Shown one piece after another: positions 52,692-63,442 of a stretch of DNA of 64,000 bases. Position 1 is the first letter of the stretch; each line of letters begins with the position of its first letter. The notes below the pieces were generated by a model. The model was given only the letters and a program-made list of their open reading frames with translations, was not told where the DNA came from and searched no databases. Source of the DNA: Karstenula rhodostoma CBS 690.94 (taxonomy: Eukaryota > Ascomycota > Dothideomycetes > Pleosporales > Didymosphaeriaceae); assembly GCA_010093485.1 (NCBI GenBank), contig MU001493.1:1149599-1213598 (forward strand), given 5' to 3'. The translations under genes and the position numbers were made by a program.

Positions 52692-54253
52692 ATGGAACTT
52701 GTTGCGAGCCGGGACCAGCCATCGGGACCGCCACCACGGCCACCGCATTTGCAAGAGAAGGAAGAAGCTCCTGTCGGGGGATCACCCTCCGAACCTTACC
52801 CAGAAGGCGGATCAACGGCATGGCTTGTTGTTCTGGGGTCGTTTTGCGGAACCATTGGTGCTTTTGGCATGATGAACACGATTGGAATATGTACGTCTCA
52901 CCTCAAGATTGGGATTTGCTCGATCGAATTGATCCCTAGAATACAAGAAGATGAATTCAGCTTGGTAGGGCGGTGACAGCAGGATGAACATCGAAGGCAA
53001 TTCCACGAGCCCATGATATCGATACAGGGCAGTGAACTGACTTCGATACAGTCCAAGCATACCTTACCGAGCACCAGCTCAGAGACTACAGCGAGAGCAC
53101 CATCGGGTGGATCTTCGGCATGTACGTCTTCCTCGCCTTCTTCTGCGGCATCCAAATCGGACCCATCTTTGATGCCCACGGCCCGCGCCTGCTCGTACTC
53201 GCCGGCAGCATTTGCCTGTGCCTCTCCATGTTCCTCCTCGGCCTCTGCACCGCGTACTGGCACTTCATGCTCGTATTCGGTGTGCTCGGCGGCATCGGCA
53301 CGTCCCTGATCTTCACGCCAGCTTTGGCTGCCGTCAGCCACTTCTTCCTCGAGAAGAGAGGGTATGCTACGGGCACCGCGGCGATGGGTGGGAGTTTAGG
53401 AGGTGTTATCTTCCCCTTGAGCCTCCAAAAGCTCTTCCCCCTAGTCGGGTTTGCGTGGGCGACGAGGATCATGGGGTTTATCATCCTGGCTTGCTGTTGT
53501 GTATCGGTGGCCCTTGTGAAATCGAGACTGCCGCCGAAGCCAGGGCAGTCTGTCATGCCCGATCTGCGCATCTTCCGAAACATCCCGTTTCTGCTGGTCA
53601 CCATTGGGGTGTACTTCATGGGTGCGTCTTCCCGTTCTGTCTTGCTGGCTTGTGTTGTAAATGCTGATACAACGATAGAATGGGCCCTTTTCATCCCCAT
53701 AACATACATTACCTCCTTCGCTCTCTCCACCGGCGCCTTGACCCCCGCCCTCTCGTACCAACTCATCGCCATCCTCAACGCAGGCTCATGCCTTGGCCGA
53801 TGGGGATCCGGCATCATGGCCGATAAGCTCGGCCGCTTCAACAGCATGGTTGCCATGCTCGCTCTCTGCACCGCCACCACCGTGACCCTCTGGCTGCCCG
53901 CTTCGATCCTCGACCCAAAAATATCCGCAGACAAAACCACCGTCGAAGCGCTGTCGATCGTCTACGCTCTGATCTTCGGGTTTGCGAGCGGGAGTAATAT
54001 TAGTCTTACACCGGTGTGTGTGGGGCAGCTGTGCGATACAAACGTGTATGGGAGGTACTATGCGACGTGCTATACGATTGTGAGTTTTGGTACCTTGACG
54101 GGAATTCCGATTGCTGGGTCCATTCTGTCAGCGACTGGGGGGAGGTATTGCGGGGTTGTGACGTTTACGTTCGTTTGCTATATTGTCAGCTTGGTTAGTT
54201 TTATATGGGCGAGGGCATGCAGTGTGGGGTGGAAGATCGCTGTCAAGTATTAG
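52692..54253 (+). CDS. Monocarboxylate-transporter-like MFS permease
   Basis: Exons 52692-52890, 53052-53621 and 53679-54253 give 447 residues. Intron 1 is unusually long here (161 nt, GTACGT donor, ATACAG acceptor). Intron 2 is 57 nt, in frame-open sequence, and removing it gives the family-typical [13 protein letters not shown]. The N-terminus is cytosolic and Pro-rich. Helix 1 begins [18 protein letters not shown], the conserved start of fungal MCT-type permeases. Helix 2 [18 protein letters not shown] is followed by [10 protein letters not shown], the cytosolic loop signature (D-x-x-G/R). [20 protein letters not shown] and [18 protein letters not shown] are further family marks. Twelve transmembrane segments are expected. 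Relatives (the yeast Mch group) include riboflavin and unknown-substrate carriers; the substrate cannot be inferred. Confidence 0.92.
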
Positions 54254-54772
54254 TATATGAGTAGAATCCACCTTTGGTAACAAGTCCTGCAGAGGCCGAT
54301 TTCTGAGATCAGTAGAATGAAGTTGTCGTAATTGCGATGCTGTGAGTAGCTCGCGATCCCCAGTCAAAATCGTGTCCATCTTTGCTGCCTGTGGCGCGTC
54401 AGGATTCAGCGTCTTGGCTCTCAGTCGAGCAGCCGAACGAGGCCATTGGCACTGCTGGAATCACGATGAAAGAGTTCAACGTGGTGTAGGATACGAGCAG
54501 TGCGAAAGACGTGGGCGAAAGGGTGGAAGAACAGTGTTGCGAATGCAAGTACTGCGTCGATCAGTCAGTTCCAGGCGCACACCCGTGAGAGCGGGGAGAT
54601 GGATAGAAATCGGCCTCCTAGGCTGTCGACGGTGGGTTTCGAATGTAGACTTTCGACGACATTCATTCAACTCTGCATCGATTTGGAAGGGCGCACATGT
54701 GCTGCCTCGGCTATGGTACACTGGCTGCTCGCACAAATTACCCAAATAAAAGAATCGCAGATGCTTGTGCGT
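54254..54772. other. Convergent 3' region
   Basis: Space between the stops of the MFS gene and CTNNBL1. No gene or repeat was recognised. Confidence 0.5.
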
Positions 54773-56608
54773 TTACTGCAGGAATGCTACCAAAGTCTCC
54801 AGCATCTCCCGCTCCGCGGGTTCCACCTCCAATACGCCATCCAGTTGTGCTTGTAGCGTCCTCTTTACATCCTTCAAGCTTTCATCCCGCTCACCAAGCG
54901 CCTTCACAATAGCTTGTTTCGCCCCGTCGTCCTCAGCCACCAGCCATGCAAGGATTGCATCTACACGCTCCAAGCAATACAGCCCTTCGTCAAGCCGTGA
55001 TGGTATACTCTCCACGTCGAGTTCCTCCTGTTCTTCTTTGGACAACCCTCGCTTCCTATCCTTGAGCTTGGCATCTAAGGCGGCCACCCGCGCAGTGTAG
55101 TCTCTGCGCAAAGCTACAAGCTTGTCGACCTTCTCGTAGTCTTTCTCGAGGAACTTAGCAAGAACGCGGAAACGGCTGTCGGTATTGGCAGGTAATGAGC
55201 GGAGTAAAGAAGCGAGGATACCGAGTATGTGTTCGGTCGTCTCGGGATCGGGTTTCTTGGTTTTCATGAAGGTGCTGAATATGGGTTTGAGGCCTCGTGC
55301 TTCAACCATCTTCTCGCAAACCGGGGCTGCAGTGTTAGATGGGCTCTCTACAGCCTGTTTGCCCTTGGCTTTCGAGCTGTCGCCATTGGTCTGCGTCTCT
55401 TCAGATGGAGCTGATTCCGCGTATCCACTGGCATGATCTAAGACCTTGAGCGACCGGCTTTTGCTCGTCTTGCCGTCTCTCACCATGAGTAGACACAGTT
55501 CCACGCCTTCTGCGTCCATGAACTTCAGCTTCCCTTCTGGTTCGTCAACCAGAGATGTCAGGCAGTTGAAAAGGTTCTCCATGTATTCTTCTTCCTCGCT
55601 CTCCTTCTGCGGGTCGCTTCGTCGGTAAGGCGCGAGCTGTGTGAGAAAGATGTCGACACCGTTCGATTCGATTACGCGCTTGCGGTTCGGCCGTGATGAT
55701 TGGGTGAGGATGGAGAGGATCTCGGAGGCGTATTGCTTGTTCTGTGTCGTGGACTTCTCGGTCTGTTGTATCCGGCCGAGCAGCCAATCCAGCAGCTTCT
55801 TTTCTTGTCCAACGACATCGGTATACGTAGGCTGTGACAGGAGGGCCTCGATGACGCTGAGCGAATGGTACACGCCCGACGCGTCCTCTGCGTTGCTCTC
55901 ATTGAAGCGGCCAAAGTTGGAGATGAGCAGACCCAGCAGATCTGCCTCGAGGAACGCCGATACAAGCGCATCCCACTGCTCCTGTTCTGCATCCACATCT
56001 TCGTCTGTGAGCTCCGAAATCATCTCAATGGCGGCAATCGCGATATCCGTGTTGTCGTGCGCCAGCAGTTCCACCAGCTTCGTAGCTGCTGAACTCTTCG
56101 CAAACTCCTCGTAGAGCTCCGAGTGCTCTGAAAGTATGCTGAGGCCCTTTATGTTCTCGTCCAGGTCGCCCTCCGACTCCATGAACTTGGTCGGGTCGTC
56201 CTCGTATTTTGCACGCAATGATGCGTTCTTGTTGACCTTTTTCTCGAAGTTGAGCGCCATTTTCCGCAGCCATGATGAGTCGTATTTCTCCTCGCCTATT
56301 GCTTCTTCCCCGTCCTGCGCGTCCAGGTAGTCCATGGCATCTTTCGCATCCTCGTCTAGCCCACCGCCGAAGAAGCGACCGTCCTCGTCGTCGCCATCTT
56401 CGTCCTCAAAGTCTGGGGGCAAAGAAGGCCCAGCTTCCTCGTCGTCGTCCTCGTCTATTACAGAGGCAGGGGCGGGTCGCTTTGCGTCGCTGTTCGAGCT
56501 GAGTTTCGCGGTCTTGAAGGCTTGCGTCGGGTCGGCTTCGGAAGGGTTCTCGAATTTGCGCTTTATCGCCGAGCTTGTGCCTTTGAAGAGGTCGTCAATG
56601 CTGGTCAT
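54773..56608 (-). CDS. CTNNBL1: Beta-catenin-like protein 1 (spliceosome-associated ARM-repeat protein)
   Basis: A single exon of 611 residues starting MTSIDDLFKGTSSAIKRKFE. The first ~95 residues are acidic and disordered with a basic cluster; animal CTNNBL1 also has an N-terminal nuclear-localisation region. The DAMDYLDAQDGEE segment leads into the CTNNBL1 core: SSWLRKMALNFEKKVNKNAS, YEDDPTKFMESEGDLDENIK, LVELLAHDNTDIAIAAIEMI, SELTDEDVDAEQEQWDALVS. These are followed by armadillo-type helices through LGILASLLRSLP. The C-terminal KFLEKDYEKVDKLVALRRDY and coiled end are also family-typical. CTNNBL1 associates with Prp19-complex proteins in the spliceosome; a nuclear role in splicing is inferred from the family. 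Length agrees with orthologues. Confidence 0.95.
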   Translation of the reverse strand: MTSIDDLFKGTSSAIKRKFENPSEADPTQAFKTAKLSSNSDAKRPAPASVIDEDDDEEAGPSLPPDFEDEDGDDEDGRFFGGGLDEDAKDAMDYLDAQDGEEAIGEEKYDSSWLRKMALNFEKKVNKNASLRAKYEDDPTKFMESEGDLDENIKGLSILSEHSELYEEFAKSSAATKLVELLAHDNTDIAIAAIEMISELTDEDVDAEQEQWDALVSAFLEADLLGLLISNFGRFNESNAEDASGVYHSLSVIEALLSQPTYTDVVGQEKKLLDWLLGRIQQTEKSTTQNKQYASEILSILTQSSRPNRKRVIESNGVDIFLTQLAPYRRSDPQKESEEEEYMENLFNCLTSLVDEPEGKLKFMDAEGVELCLLMVRDGKTSKSRSLKVLDHASGYAESAPSEETQTNGDSSKAKGKQAVESPSNTAAPVCEKMVEARGLKPIFSTFMKTKKPDPETTEHILGILASLLRSLPANTDSRFRVLAKFLEKDYEKVDKLVALRRDYTARVAALDAKLKDRKRGLSKEEQEELDVESIPSRLDEGLYCLERVDAILAWLVAEDDGAKQAIVKALGERDESLKDVKRTLQAQLDGVLEVEPAEREMLETLVAFLQ

Positions 56609-58795
56609 TTCGGCGTGTCGACGTTACAAGGGAATGCTATTGGGTGTTTGGTTTTGGATGTCGCGAGTCGCGCCTGCCCGAGAAAGTTGAGGATGTGGTC
56701 CGAGCTTTCAAATGCGTCCCTACCCTAGCGTCCTTCACCTCACCTCACTCGGCTCTCTGATTCTGCTTTACCACTGGTCAGCCTTGCCACCCATTCCAAT
56801 ATATGGTGTGCATACGCTGGACGAATAGAACAGCGCCGACCACGTCCCTGTTCGTGAGGAGATAAATGGGGGTTTGCGAAGCACTCACGAGCAATAGACG
56901 AGTGTACCTACAACTGCGCAGCTTGTCTTCGGGATCAAGATACTAGGAAATGAATCACTGTAGCTGTCGACAAGGCAATGGAAACGTATCACACGATGAT
57001 TCTCAAGCCGGGCATCGAACACTGCGGTTTCTTCGCTTCTGGCTTGGAGTGGGCATGCGCCGTGGAAGTAGCTTTCGCATTCACGTCTGAGACAGCAGGA
57101 AACGATAGGCGATACATGATTAAGGTATTGATGATAACCTTATAGCTGCTCCGATTGTTTGGACCGATGTGGTTGGCGTTCTGGATCGACTGGTCCCCTT
57201 GCTGGGACGCGCCGAAGGTGGCCCTGCAGTACATGTTCGAACAATCTGATGAGGAAAGAATTGGATTGAGAGAACAGCTTGTGGAGCTAGACGGTCTGAT
57301 ACGACTTGAAGAACGTTTGAGCAGTGGAGTTTCCGCCGCGGTTGCGGAGCATGATATAGATGAAGAGTTCGTCTGTGGCATGCGCAAATTGGGATGTCAC
57401 CTCCCATAAAAGTACTAATGATGCATTCGATCGCTCTGCTGAAGCAGGGGCCACAGCAGCGAACCTCCGTGCGTGCAATCCTCGAAGCATTCTCGATGAG
57501 GCCGTTGTGCTTCACTAATCTGGGCTCTGAATTGACTCGTCCACTACGCAAAGTCAAAATGTGCTCCTCGAACCGTTCGAGTCCTACCGTCATAGGAAGA
57601 TTAGCTTCCAATCCTGCACACAACATGGGTTGTGTCAAACTTTGATGCCGCTCGGGCAGCGCAGAGTTGATCGGGAGCACCACGAGCACCGTGTTTCACG
57701 AAGTGAAGCAGACCGCATATGGCAGCCTGCTTCTATTTCTGTAGAGCAGGTGCGTGCATAGGGCTGTGTAGAGCGTCTGCGGCTTTGGTTGGCATGCGCC
57801 AGTCCCACCCATGATCGACTACGTACCCAAAACATTCTTCGCGGTAGGATAAGACACTCTAGCAAGAACTGCCGCTGCTGCTTCATCGAAAACTGCGTCG
57901 GGTTCTACGGCGTGTGCGGGATGTGCGCCCCGCACAAGAGCGTATATGTCCGGTATCGCTCCTTCGTTTGATTGATAGCATGGCTCTCGTTTGATAGCAA
58001 AGAGCCACATATCACCTAGCGACGCCAGTTGCTGAATTAAACTAGCATTGTGTGGTCTATGCAATCGTCCCCCACGAGCACCTACTTGGTTCATAATTTG
58101 GGAATATGACCCTTCCGACCTTGGAGTGCAGAAGAAACGGGTGCAATCTGCGAACACTACACGCCATACTTGCATAGCTGAACCACAAGCTCGCTGACGT
58201 GTTGCTTGAAGGTTTCCTTGGGCCGACCGAAGGGTCTTCTAGCTTCAGATGAACCGAGAAGCAGCTTGTTTGCTAGGAGAACAGGTGGCCCAAGCCGTAG
58301 TGAGAAGTCTTCGGCACGGGAAATCCGACACTGCCGCATAACGTGGCTTGCTTCACCGATTTTAATATTCTAACGGCTGAGCCTTGCAGTGTACCATACA
58401 GCCGACGAATGAGATTGGGACTTTGGTTCTCCCCTGTGAGGTCCCTCACAGCCCGTGCCCATGGAAGCTTTCCTGGCTGGCTAGCCGTGTGTATATCCGA
58501 AAGCTAACGGTGAGATCAGGGCGTGAAGTCCGAAACAACCGTGCAAATAGCATATTGAGTTATTGGACACTGGGCGACAAGATGGTTGTATATCGTATGC
58601 GTGAAGAAGACATGGCCCTCCAATGAACATATAAAGAGTGGCGATATTTCGCTCCTAGCGACGGTCTCCACAACGCTCGAACCCTCCACTCACCAACGGC
58701 ATTATTCGCTTCCAGATATCGCCCGGTTGGCTATACCAGCAGTTACGTTTGCCCAGATTTGTTCCAGCCTTGCATGCCCTGGGCACACAAAAAAT
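56609..58795. other. 2.2-kb gene-poor region
   Basis: Promoter side of CTNNBL1 and upstream region of the amyloid-motif gene. A plus-strand frame 57155-57409 ends in a helical segment (YMFEQSDEERIGLREQLVEL) but has no ATG-supported exon context. Overlapping minus-strand frames (57120-57689) are Arg/Ser-rich. Nothing firm was found. Confidence 0.45.
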
Positions 58796-59234
58796 ATGTC
58801 TCCACAACCTCAGGAGTCAGAGCAGCCAGCTGCGCCCATGAGCGATTTATCTTCCGACCCTGTAAGTTCGTGATCAGATCACTAAACCGTAAAACTACTT
58901 ACTGATACTATATAAGAAGGAGTTCAGGGTGTGCGCTAACCAGGAAGGAAACGGCAGCACCATGATTGCGAACAACGGTTACGGCAAATATATCGGCACG
59001 AAGGGTATCTATCTGGATGCCAACCAAAATGGGAACAGCAGTTATATGAGCGCCAACAACGCAGATAATAGAAACGAGGAGGGACAAATTCAGAAGCATA
59101 ACGAGGGAATTGCTATTCGGAAGGAATTACAGGCGGAGACTGGACAGGTGCTAGGCGGTGAGGCAGTAACGAGGCTGAACTTGAGCCAGCATCGCGCTGA
59201 GATGTTTGAAAAAATGCAGCAGTATAGTACATAG
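58796..59234 (+). CDS. Small protein with an amyloid-type Gly/Asn motif, shared with the next gene
   Basis: Exons 58796-58861 and 58917-59234 give 127 residues. The donor is GTAAGT; the acceptor region TATAAGAAG is a NAGNAG pair, so a Lys may be included or not. After a short disordered start (MSPQPQESEQPAAPMSDL) comes a motif at about 29-68: NQEGNGSTMIANNGYGKY, then KGIYLDANQNGNSSYMSANN. It contains two pseudo-repeats of N-Q-x-G-N with trailing M and NN. The C-terminal half is helical and polar (RKELQAETGQVLGGEAVTRL, ending FEKMQQYST). The neighbouring gene at 59887 carries the same motif after a STAND-type N-terminal domain. In known fungal amyloid signalling (HET-S, sigma and PP systems), paired genes share such motifs so that one templates the other. 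No NACHT or NB-ARC domain is attached here. Confidence 0.75.
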
Positions 59235-59886
59235 CTACGCTAATGGTCATTGTACAGCGATGTGCTCGTTTCTAAGAGTCACCAGAGAGTTGTCGCTGTT
59301 ATGCGGTTGAAACCTGATATCCCTACCAGATCCAGTATCGCAAACACCCATATGTCATGGTGACTGAGAAACTAGCCTATCTCGAGGTGCTACGTGTCCG
59401 GGTGGCTTTTTCCCATGCATGGTTACCAAGAAATCGGCCGTGTCTGCCTGTTTTGCCTTCTTTGTGTAACCTGAACAGCAGGGTCTCGACACAGCCTCGT
59501 CTTCGGGAGATCGTGGTACCTATCAACTGGTCTACATTTTAACACCCACTGTGGACCGAGGACACATCAATTGGTACACTGCAGGAGAATACGCCTGCAA
59601 GGCCCATTCCCTAGAAACTCCGGTGTGTCATGAGCACACTCTCTCCTCTTCGCGGGCGCCTCCCTATTGTCTTCCACGGCCCCGGGATCCTCACATGTCA
59701 TAAGCACTCCACTGCCCGCTGCAGAAGGTGCTGCATAATGTGCTGCATGAGATTTGTTAATAACCAGCCGCTGCCGCTGATGCAAATATAAGCCCTAGGC
59801 TATCCATCACTTCGCAATCACATACAGGAGGGCAATGAGGCAGGCGATAATAAGATCCGACAAGTCGACCATCACATGACAATCTC
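59235..59886. other. Intergenic region within the amyloid-motif gene pair
   Basis: Contains the second copy of the dispersed segment (59654-59699). Otherwise it is the 3' region of the first gene and promoter of the second. No further gene was recognised. Confidence 0.5.
59654..59699 (-). repeat. Dispersed segment, copy 2
   Basis: Partner of 47906-47953. On the minus strand it lies in a 72-codon frame reading EDPGAVEDNREAP. Confidence 0.5.
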
Positions 59887-60768
59887 ATGGAAGTCCTTGG
59901 AGGAATAGCAAGCGTTACCCAGCTCGCAGTCTACACTCACACCGCTTGGAGAGTCTTCACAAGGCTTTACGCAGAGTTGAAGGGAGGACCAGTTGCATGG
60001 CAAGAACACGCAACGAATCTTGAACATCTTATTCAGGTCACCAAACGCATCTCTTGTTTGTCGGAACAAACACAACTTGGCGCTTCCGAACAGATAACCA
60101 AGCTCGTACACGAATCGCTCGAAATTGCAGAGGAGGCACTGAGAACGATCGTACAGGCGAACGCAAAGGTTCTCGGAGTCCGTTGGTCTGCGGCCGGCAA
60201 AACAGAGCTTCTGAGCCGCACTCTCAAGTCACTAAAGGCAAAGAGAGAACTTCTGCTCGTCGTTTTGTCGCAAGAGAAGCTTCTCGAATTAGCGTCTATC
60301 GGTCGCATGCTTTCCCGAAGGCAAGGACATTTGGAAGTCTCCAAGATGGACCGTGAGACTGGGTCTCAAGAAATATTCCCGTCAAAACCGACGCCCAAGG
60401 TGAGAGTTTGGACTGGAACCAGCGTCATCTTCTTTTGGACTAACGCTCTCTGACAGCTCGAACTCGAGATGATCTCCACGCAGTTAGGCAACGGCACTAC
60501 TATGATATCAAACAATGGTTTGGGACATGTCCTGGACCAGATAAAAGGATCGATAAGGCTGAACACGAGCTCTGACGGTGATGGAGTGGCCGTTAACACC
60601 AACAACATCTACATGGATCATGATGTGGTCAAAAAGCAGCTGGAAATCGCGGAGATATATGCTAGAGAGCACAGTGCAGAGCGAAGAGCAAAGACCCCGA
60701 TAAGCCGGGCGAGGGCACAGAGCGCTGAGGCAAAACAGCAGAGGCTGGCATTGCACGCTCCTCCATGA
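59887..60768 (+). CDS. Fungal STAND/HeLo-like N-terminal domain fused to an amyloid-type motif
   Basis: Exons 59887-60399 and 60457-60768 give 274 residues; the 57-nt intron has a CTAAC branch site and is in phase 0. Residues 1-150 are helical: MEVLGGIASVTQLAVYTHTA, then GPVAWQEHATNLEHLIQVTK, then LVHESLEIAEEALRTIVQAN. This is the typical N-terminal domain found on many fungal NLR/STAND proteins and related to HeLo-like cell-death effectors. After the junction comes STQLGNGTTMISNNGLGH and KGSIRLNTSSDGDGVAVNTNN, aligned residue by residue with the motif of the gene at 58796. A charged helix (KKQLEIAEIYAREHSAERRA) and a basic tail end the protein. An effector controlled by amyloid templating is inferred. 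There is no NTPase domain. Alternative: a truncated NLR remnant. Confidence 0.78.
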
Positions 60769-62272
60769 GGAGTTATACTGCAGTACTAAGTCGGCCTATG
60801 TCTCGCTCATCCTTGGGTAACATTCTATACTTGAACTCTCAACGTCGCTCTGTACGTTCGGGAAGGGTATATAGATGGTAAAATCTTAATTCATCTAAGT
60901 GCTGAAGTTCGTCCTCGGGTAATGTGTTTCACATGCAGCTAGAGTGCTTTGATGTCTTCCTCTTGAGTTGTATTGTTCGAAAAGAGAAATGCGTCGTTCC
61001 CGTCCTGAGTCGCGGTTACATGGAGCCCTCCATGGGGAAATTTATTGCCCCAGCCGTTGTTTGTATATTGCGTGCTCCTATTGCCTTTCTGTGTAGCACT
61101 TAGAGTTGTTCCCCGCTTTCGCGATGTCAGTTATTGGCTCTATGAGCTACAGCGTTACGAAGCGAGTGCCTTACAGGGAAGCAGAGGGCCTGGCCCATGT
61201 TGTGTATGCAGATTTGATATGCCGAACCGCACTTCAAGTCTCGCGAATCGAGGAGGGTGAGTAATCTGAGGGGGATTCCACCGTGGCGGCAGGCTTCTTT
61301 GGCGGAGCAACTTCCCATACAGGAACATCGCTTCATCGCTTTCTTATAATATCTTCGATTGATTTTTCAACGCACATATAGGGTCAGTTTCCTATGCAGT
61401 AGCCCCCACACCCCCTACAAACCCCGGTTCAAGCGCTGACATTTCAGACGTCGATATGACCAACTTGCCATGCAGCGTACGTAAGATACGAGTTGCTGAC
61501 TATATTTCTGGAAGCAGCGCGTGCAGACACGTTTTATCAAACTTGGGTGGGCGGCTGTGAAAAACCCATGGTAAGTGCCGAAAAGAGGGGTCGGCATTCT
61601 CGATCCAGCCATTACAGCTATCGCCCTTGATGACATTTCCCAAATGGCTTGTCTACCGCGAAATCGGTTATCTGCATCCAATGGGTGATATTGTATCCAA
61701 TATTCAGCAACAATATAGCTATTGGCCCTGCCGCACGTGCACTTGAGCTTGGATATCGCTGCTTCGTTGTTGCCTTTGTTTATCTGCGAGATCGTTCTTG
61801 CTCACATTTTCTACCTGTAGACTTAACCAGGGTAAAGCCACATTGAAAAAACCTGGGCAAGCTGGAACAACCATCGATCTGGGCGATACCGATGTGCACA
61901 CACCCATTCCGGTGAACCGTTGCCTAAAAGCTCGGTGATGAAATCTCCAAAGAGGCTCAGCCACAAGGTCAAATTTCCGGCCAAAGCATGGGGGTGAGCA
62001 GCGTGCAGACCCTGCACTGAAAAGACGCAAGGGCGATGAACATATAGCCTTCTCGCAGAGCTGCAACACCCCATTACTACTTGTAAGATAGATCCTTCCA
62101 AATATCATCCTCCGATCCTCGAGCATTCTGCACATACCACTGTCCCGGCTGTGAGCCTCCTGTCCTAAAGCAACTTTCCTGATCGGTTCATCCGCTAGGA
62201 TTGCTGCCTACGCGGGTATGTGTTACGTGAAGCTGCCCGCACGCCATCTACCGACCCCCTGAGACCGTTGTG
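60769..62272. other. 1.5-kb intergenic region
   Basis: No gene was recognised. Frames on the minus strand (61415-61681, 61719-62135) lack features. A possible GTATGT donor at 62214 and TATAG acceptor near 62285 could indicate an upstream exon of the next gene, but no ATG lies in a matching frame. Confidence 0.45.
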
Positions 62273-63000
62273 ATGTGGTATAGGTCTCACGCCACGCAAA
62301 AAGGAACTGGCCATTGGCAATCTTCCAACAACACCAATACCATCGATCAGAGCACCACAAACTTCGTCATCAACGGGAACTACAATAGAATCGGATTACC
62401 GGGACGCAACTTATGGAGGGACAAAAAGCGTTGGGAGAAGAAGCATATATGGATGTTCGTTGGAGCGTGCATTTCCATCATAACGGCGGTGGTTGTACTC
62501 TGTGTCCTACTCTCGCGAAAGCACTCAAACGGGGCATTACATTCTTCAACTGTAAGCACCTATGCTCCCCCGTCGTCTCCACTGACCAACACCTTTCTTA
62601 GGCCTCCGCGCTAATCTCAGTCTCGGCATCCGCCCTCCCTACCGCCACCCCTCCGACACAATCCACCCTCCCCACCGCAACACCTGCTTCAACTAAGCCC
62701 ACCCCCTCCCCTCCCAGACCAACACTCCCACCCCAGCTCCGCTACCTACACGACGGCGCCGCCTGCACCGCCAATTCGCAATGCCGCCCCCCGAATCACT
62801 GTCAAACAGCCTCGAATACCAACTCCGTCAACAAAAGCGTGTACACCACAACCACATGCTGCGCTTCCTCGCAATGGGGATGTCCGGGCTGGCAGTGCAA
62901 GGATTACAACGACTGCTTGGATCCGTGGAAGTGCGCAGGGACAGGAAGTGTGAAGACGTGCTGTGGGACGGGCGCGCCGTATACTGGGCCGGGGTGTTAA
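62273..63000 (+). CDS. Single-pass membrane protein: Asn-rich cytosolic motif, TM helix, Cys-rich ectodomain
   Basis: Exons 62273-62551 and 62602-63000 give 225 residues; the 50-nt intron has a GTAAGC donor and CTGAC branch site, phase 0. Residues about 10-45 are Asn/Thr-rich: QSSNNTNTIDQSTTNFVING, then NYNRIG. A basic juxtamembrane stretch (WRDKKRWEKKH) and one hydrophobic helix (MFVGACISIITAVVVLCVLL) follow. By the positive-inside rule the N-terminus is cytosolic. After the helix come a Pro/Thr stalk and a domain with twelve cysteines (GAACTANSQC, TTTTCCASSQWGCPGWQC, KTCCGTG), probably disulfide-bonded outside the cell. No family was recognised. It lies downstream of two amyloid-motif genes, and the Asn-rich tail could be a related signal, but similarity to their motif is weak. 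Confidence 0.75.
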
Positions 63001-63442
63001 AATCACAGAGGGGAGGAAGAGATCGGGCTTGCCATGGTGCATCTTGGGTTAACTCGATTCATAACGCGTTGCTGGATGACGGTGGCGTCAATGTCTTCAT
63101 GGATCTGCCAATGGGGTTCGTTTTGCATTTGTATTATGTATATATGTTATGTTTTTATCATGTATATATGCTATGTGTTTGCTTCAAGAGGTTACGAAAG
63201 GGAAATAAAATAAAGCGTAATTAGACATGTCTCCCAGTATCGTAAGGGGTATCGCGTGTTCTTCGACCATATGTCCTCTGAGCCGTGACAGCGAACGCAA
63301 CCGAAGAAAGCGTGCTGCAGTACCAAATCCAAGGTACAGGTTTCCATTACTCCTCCTGGAGAACACAGCGTACTCAGGCTTTTGAGGAGGCGGCGTGTTC
63401 GCGCAGGATGCTCCCAGTATCAAATCAACGGTCGAATCATGC
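63001..63442. other. Convergent 3' region
   Basis: Short AT-rich stretch (63120-63220) with TATATG repeats after the membrane-protein gene. No gene was recognised. Confidence 0.5.

Noticed and set aside
57560..57600. tRNA-like T-loop sequence GTTCGAGTCC
   Set aside because: No matching A box, acceptor stem or CCA-side pairing within 90 bases.
57120..57689. 189-codon minus-strand frame
   Set aside because: No domain; an overlapping plus-strand frame is equally plausible; neither has clear exon borders.
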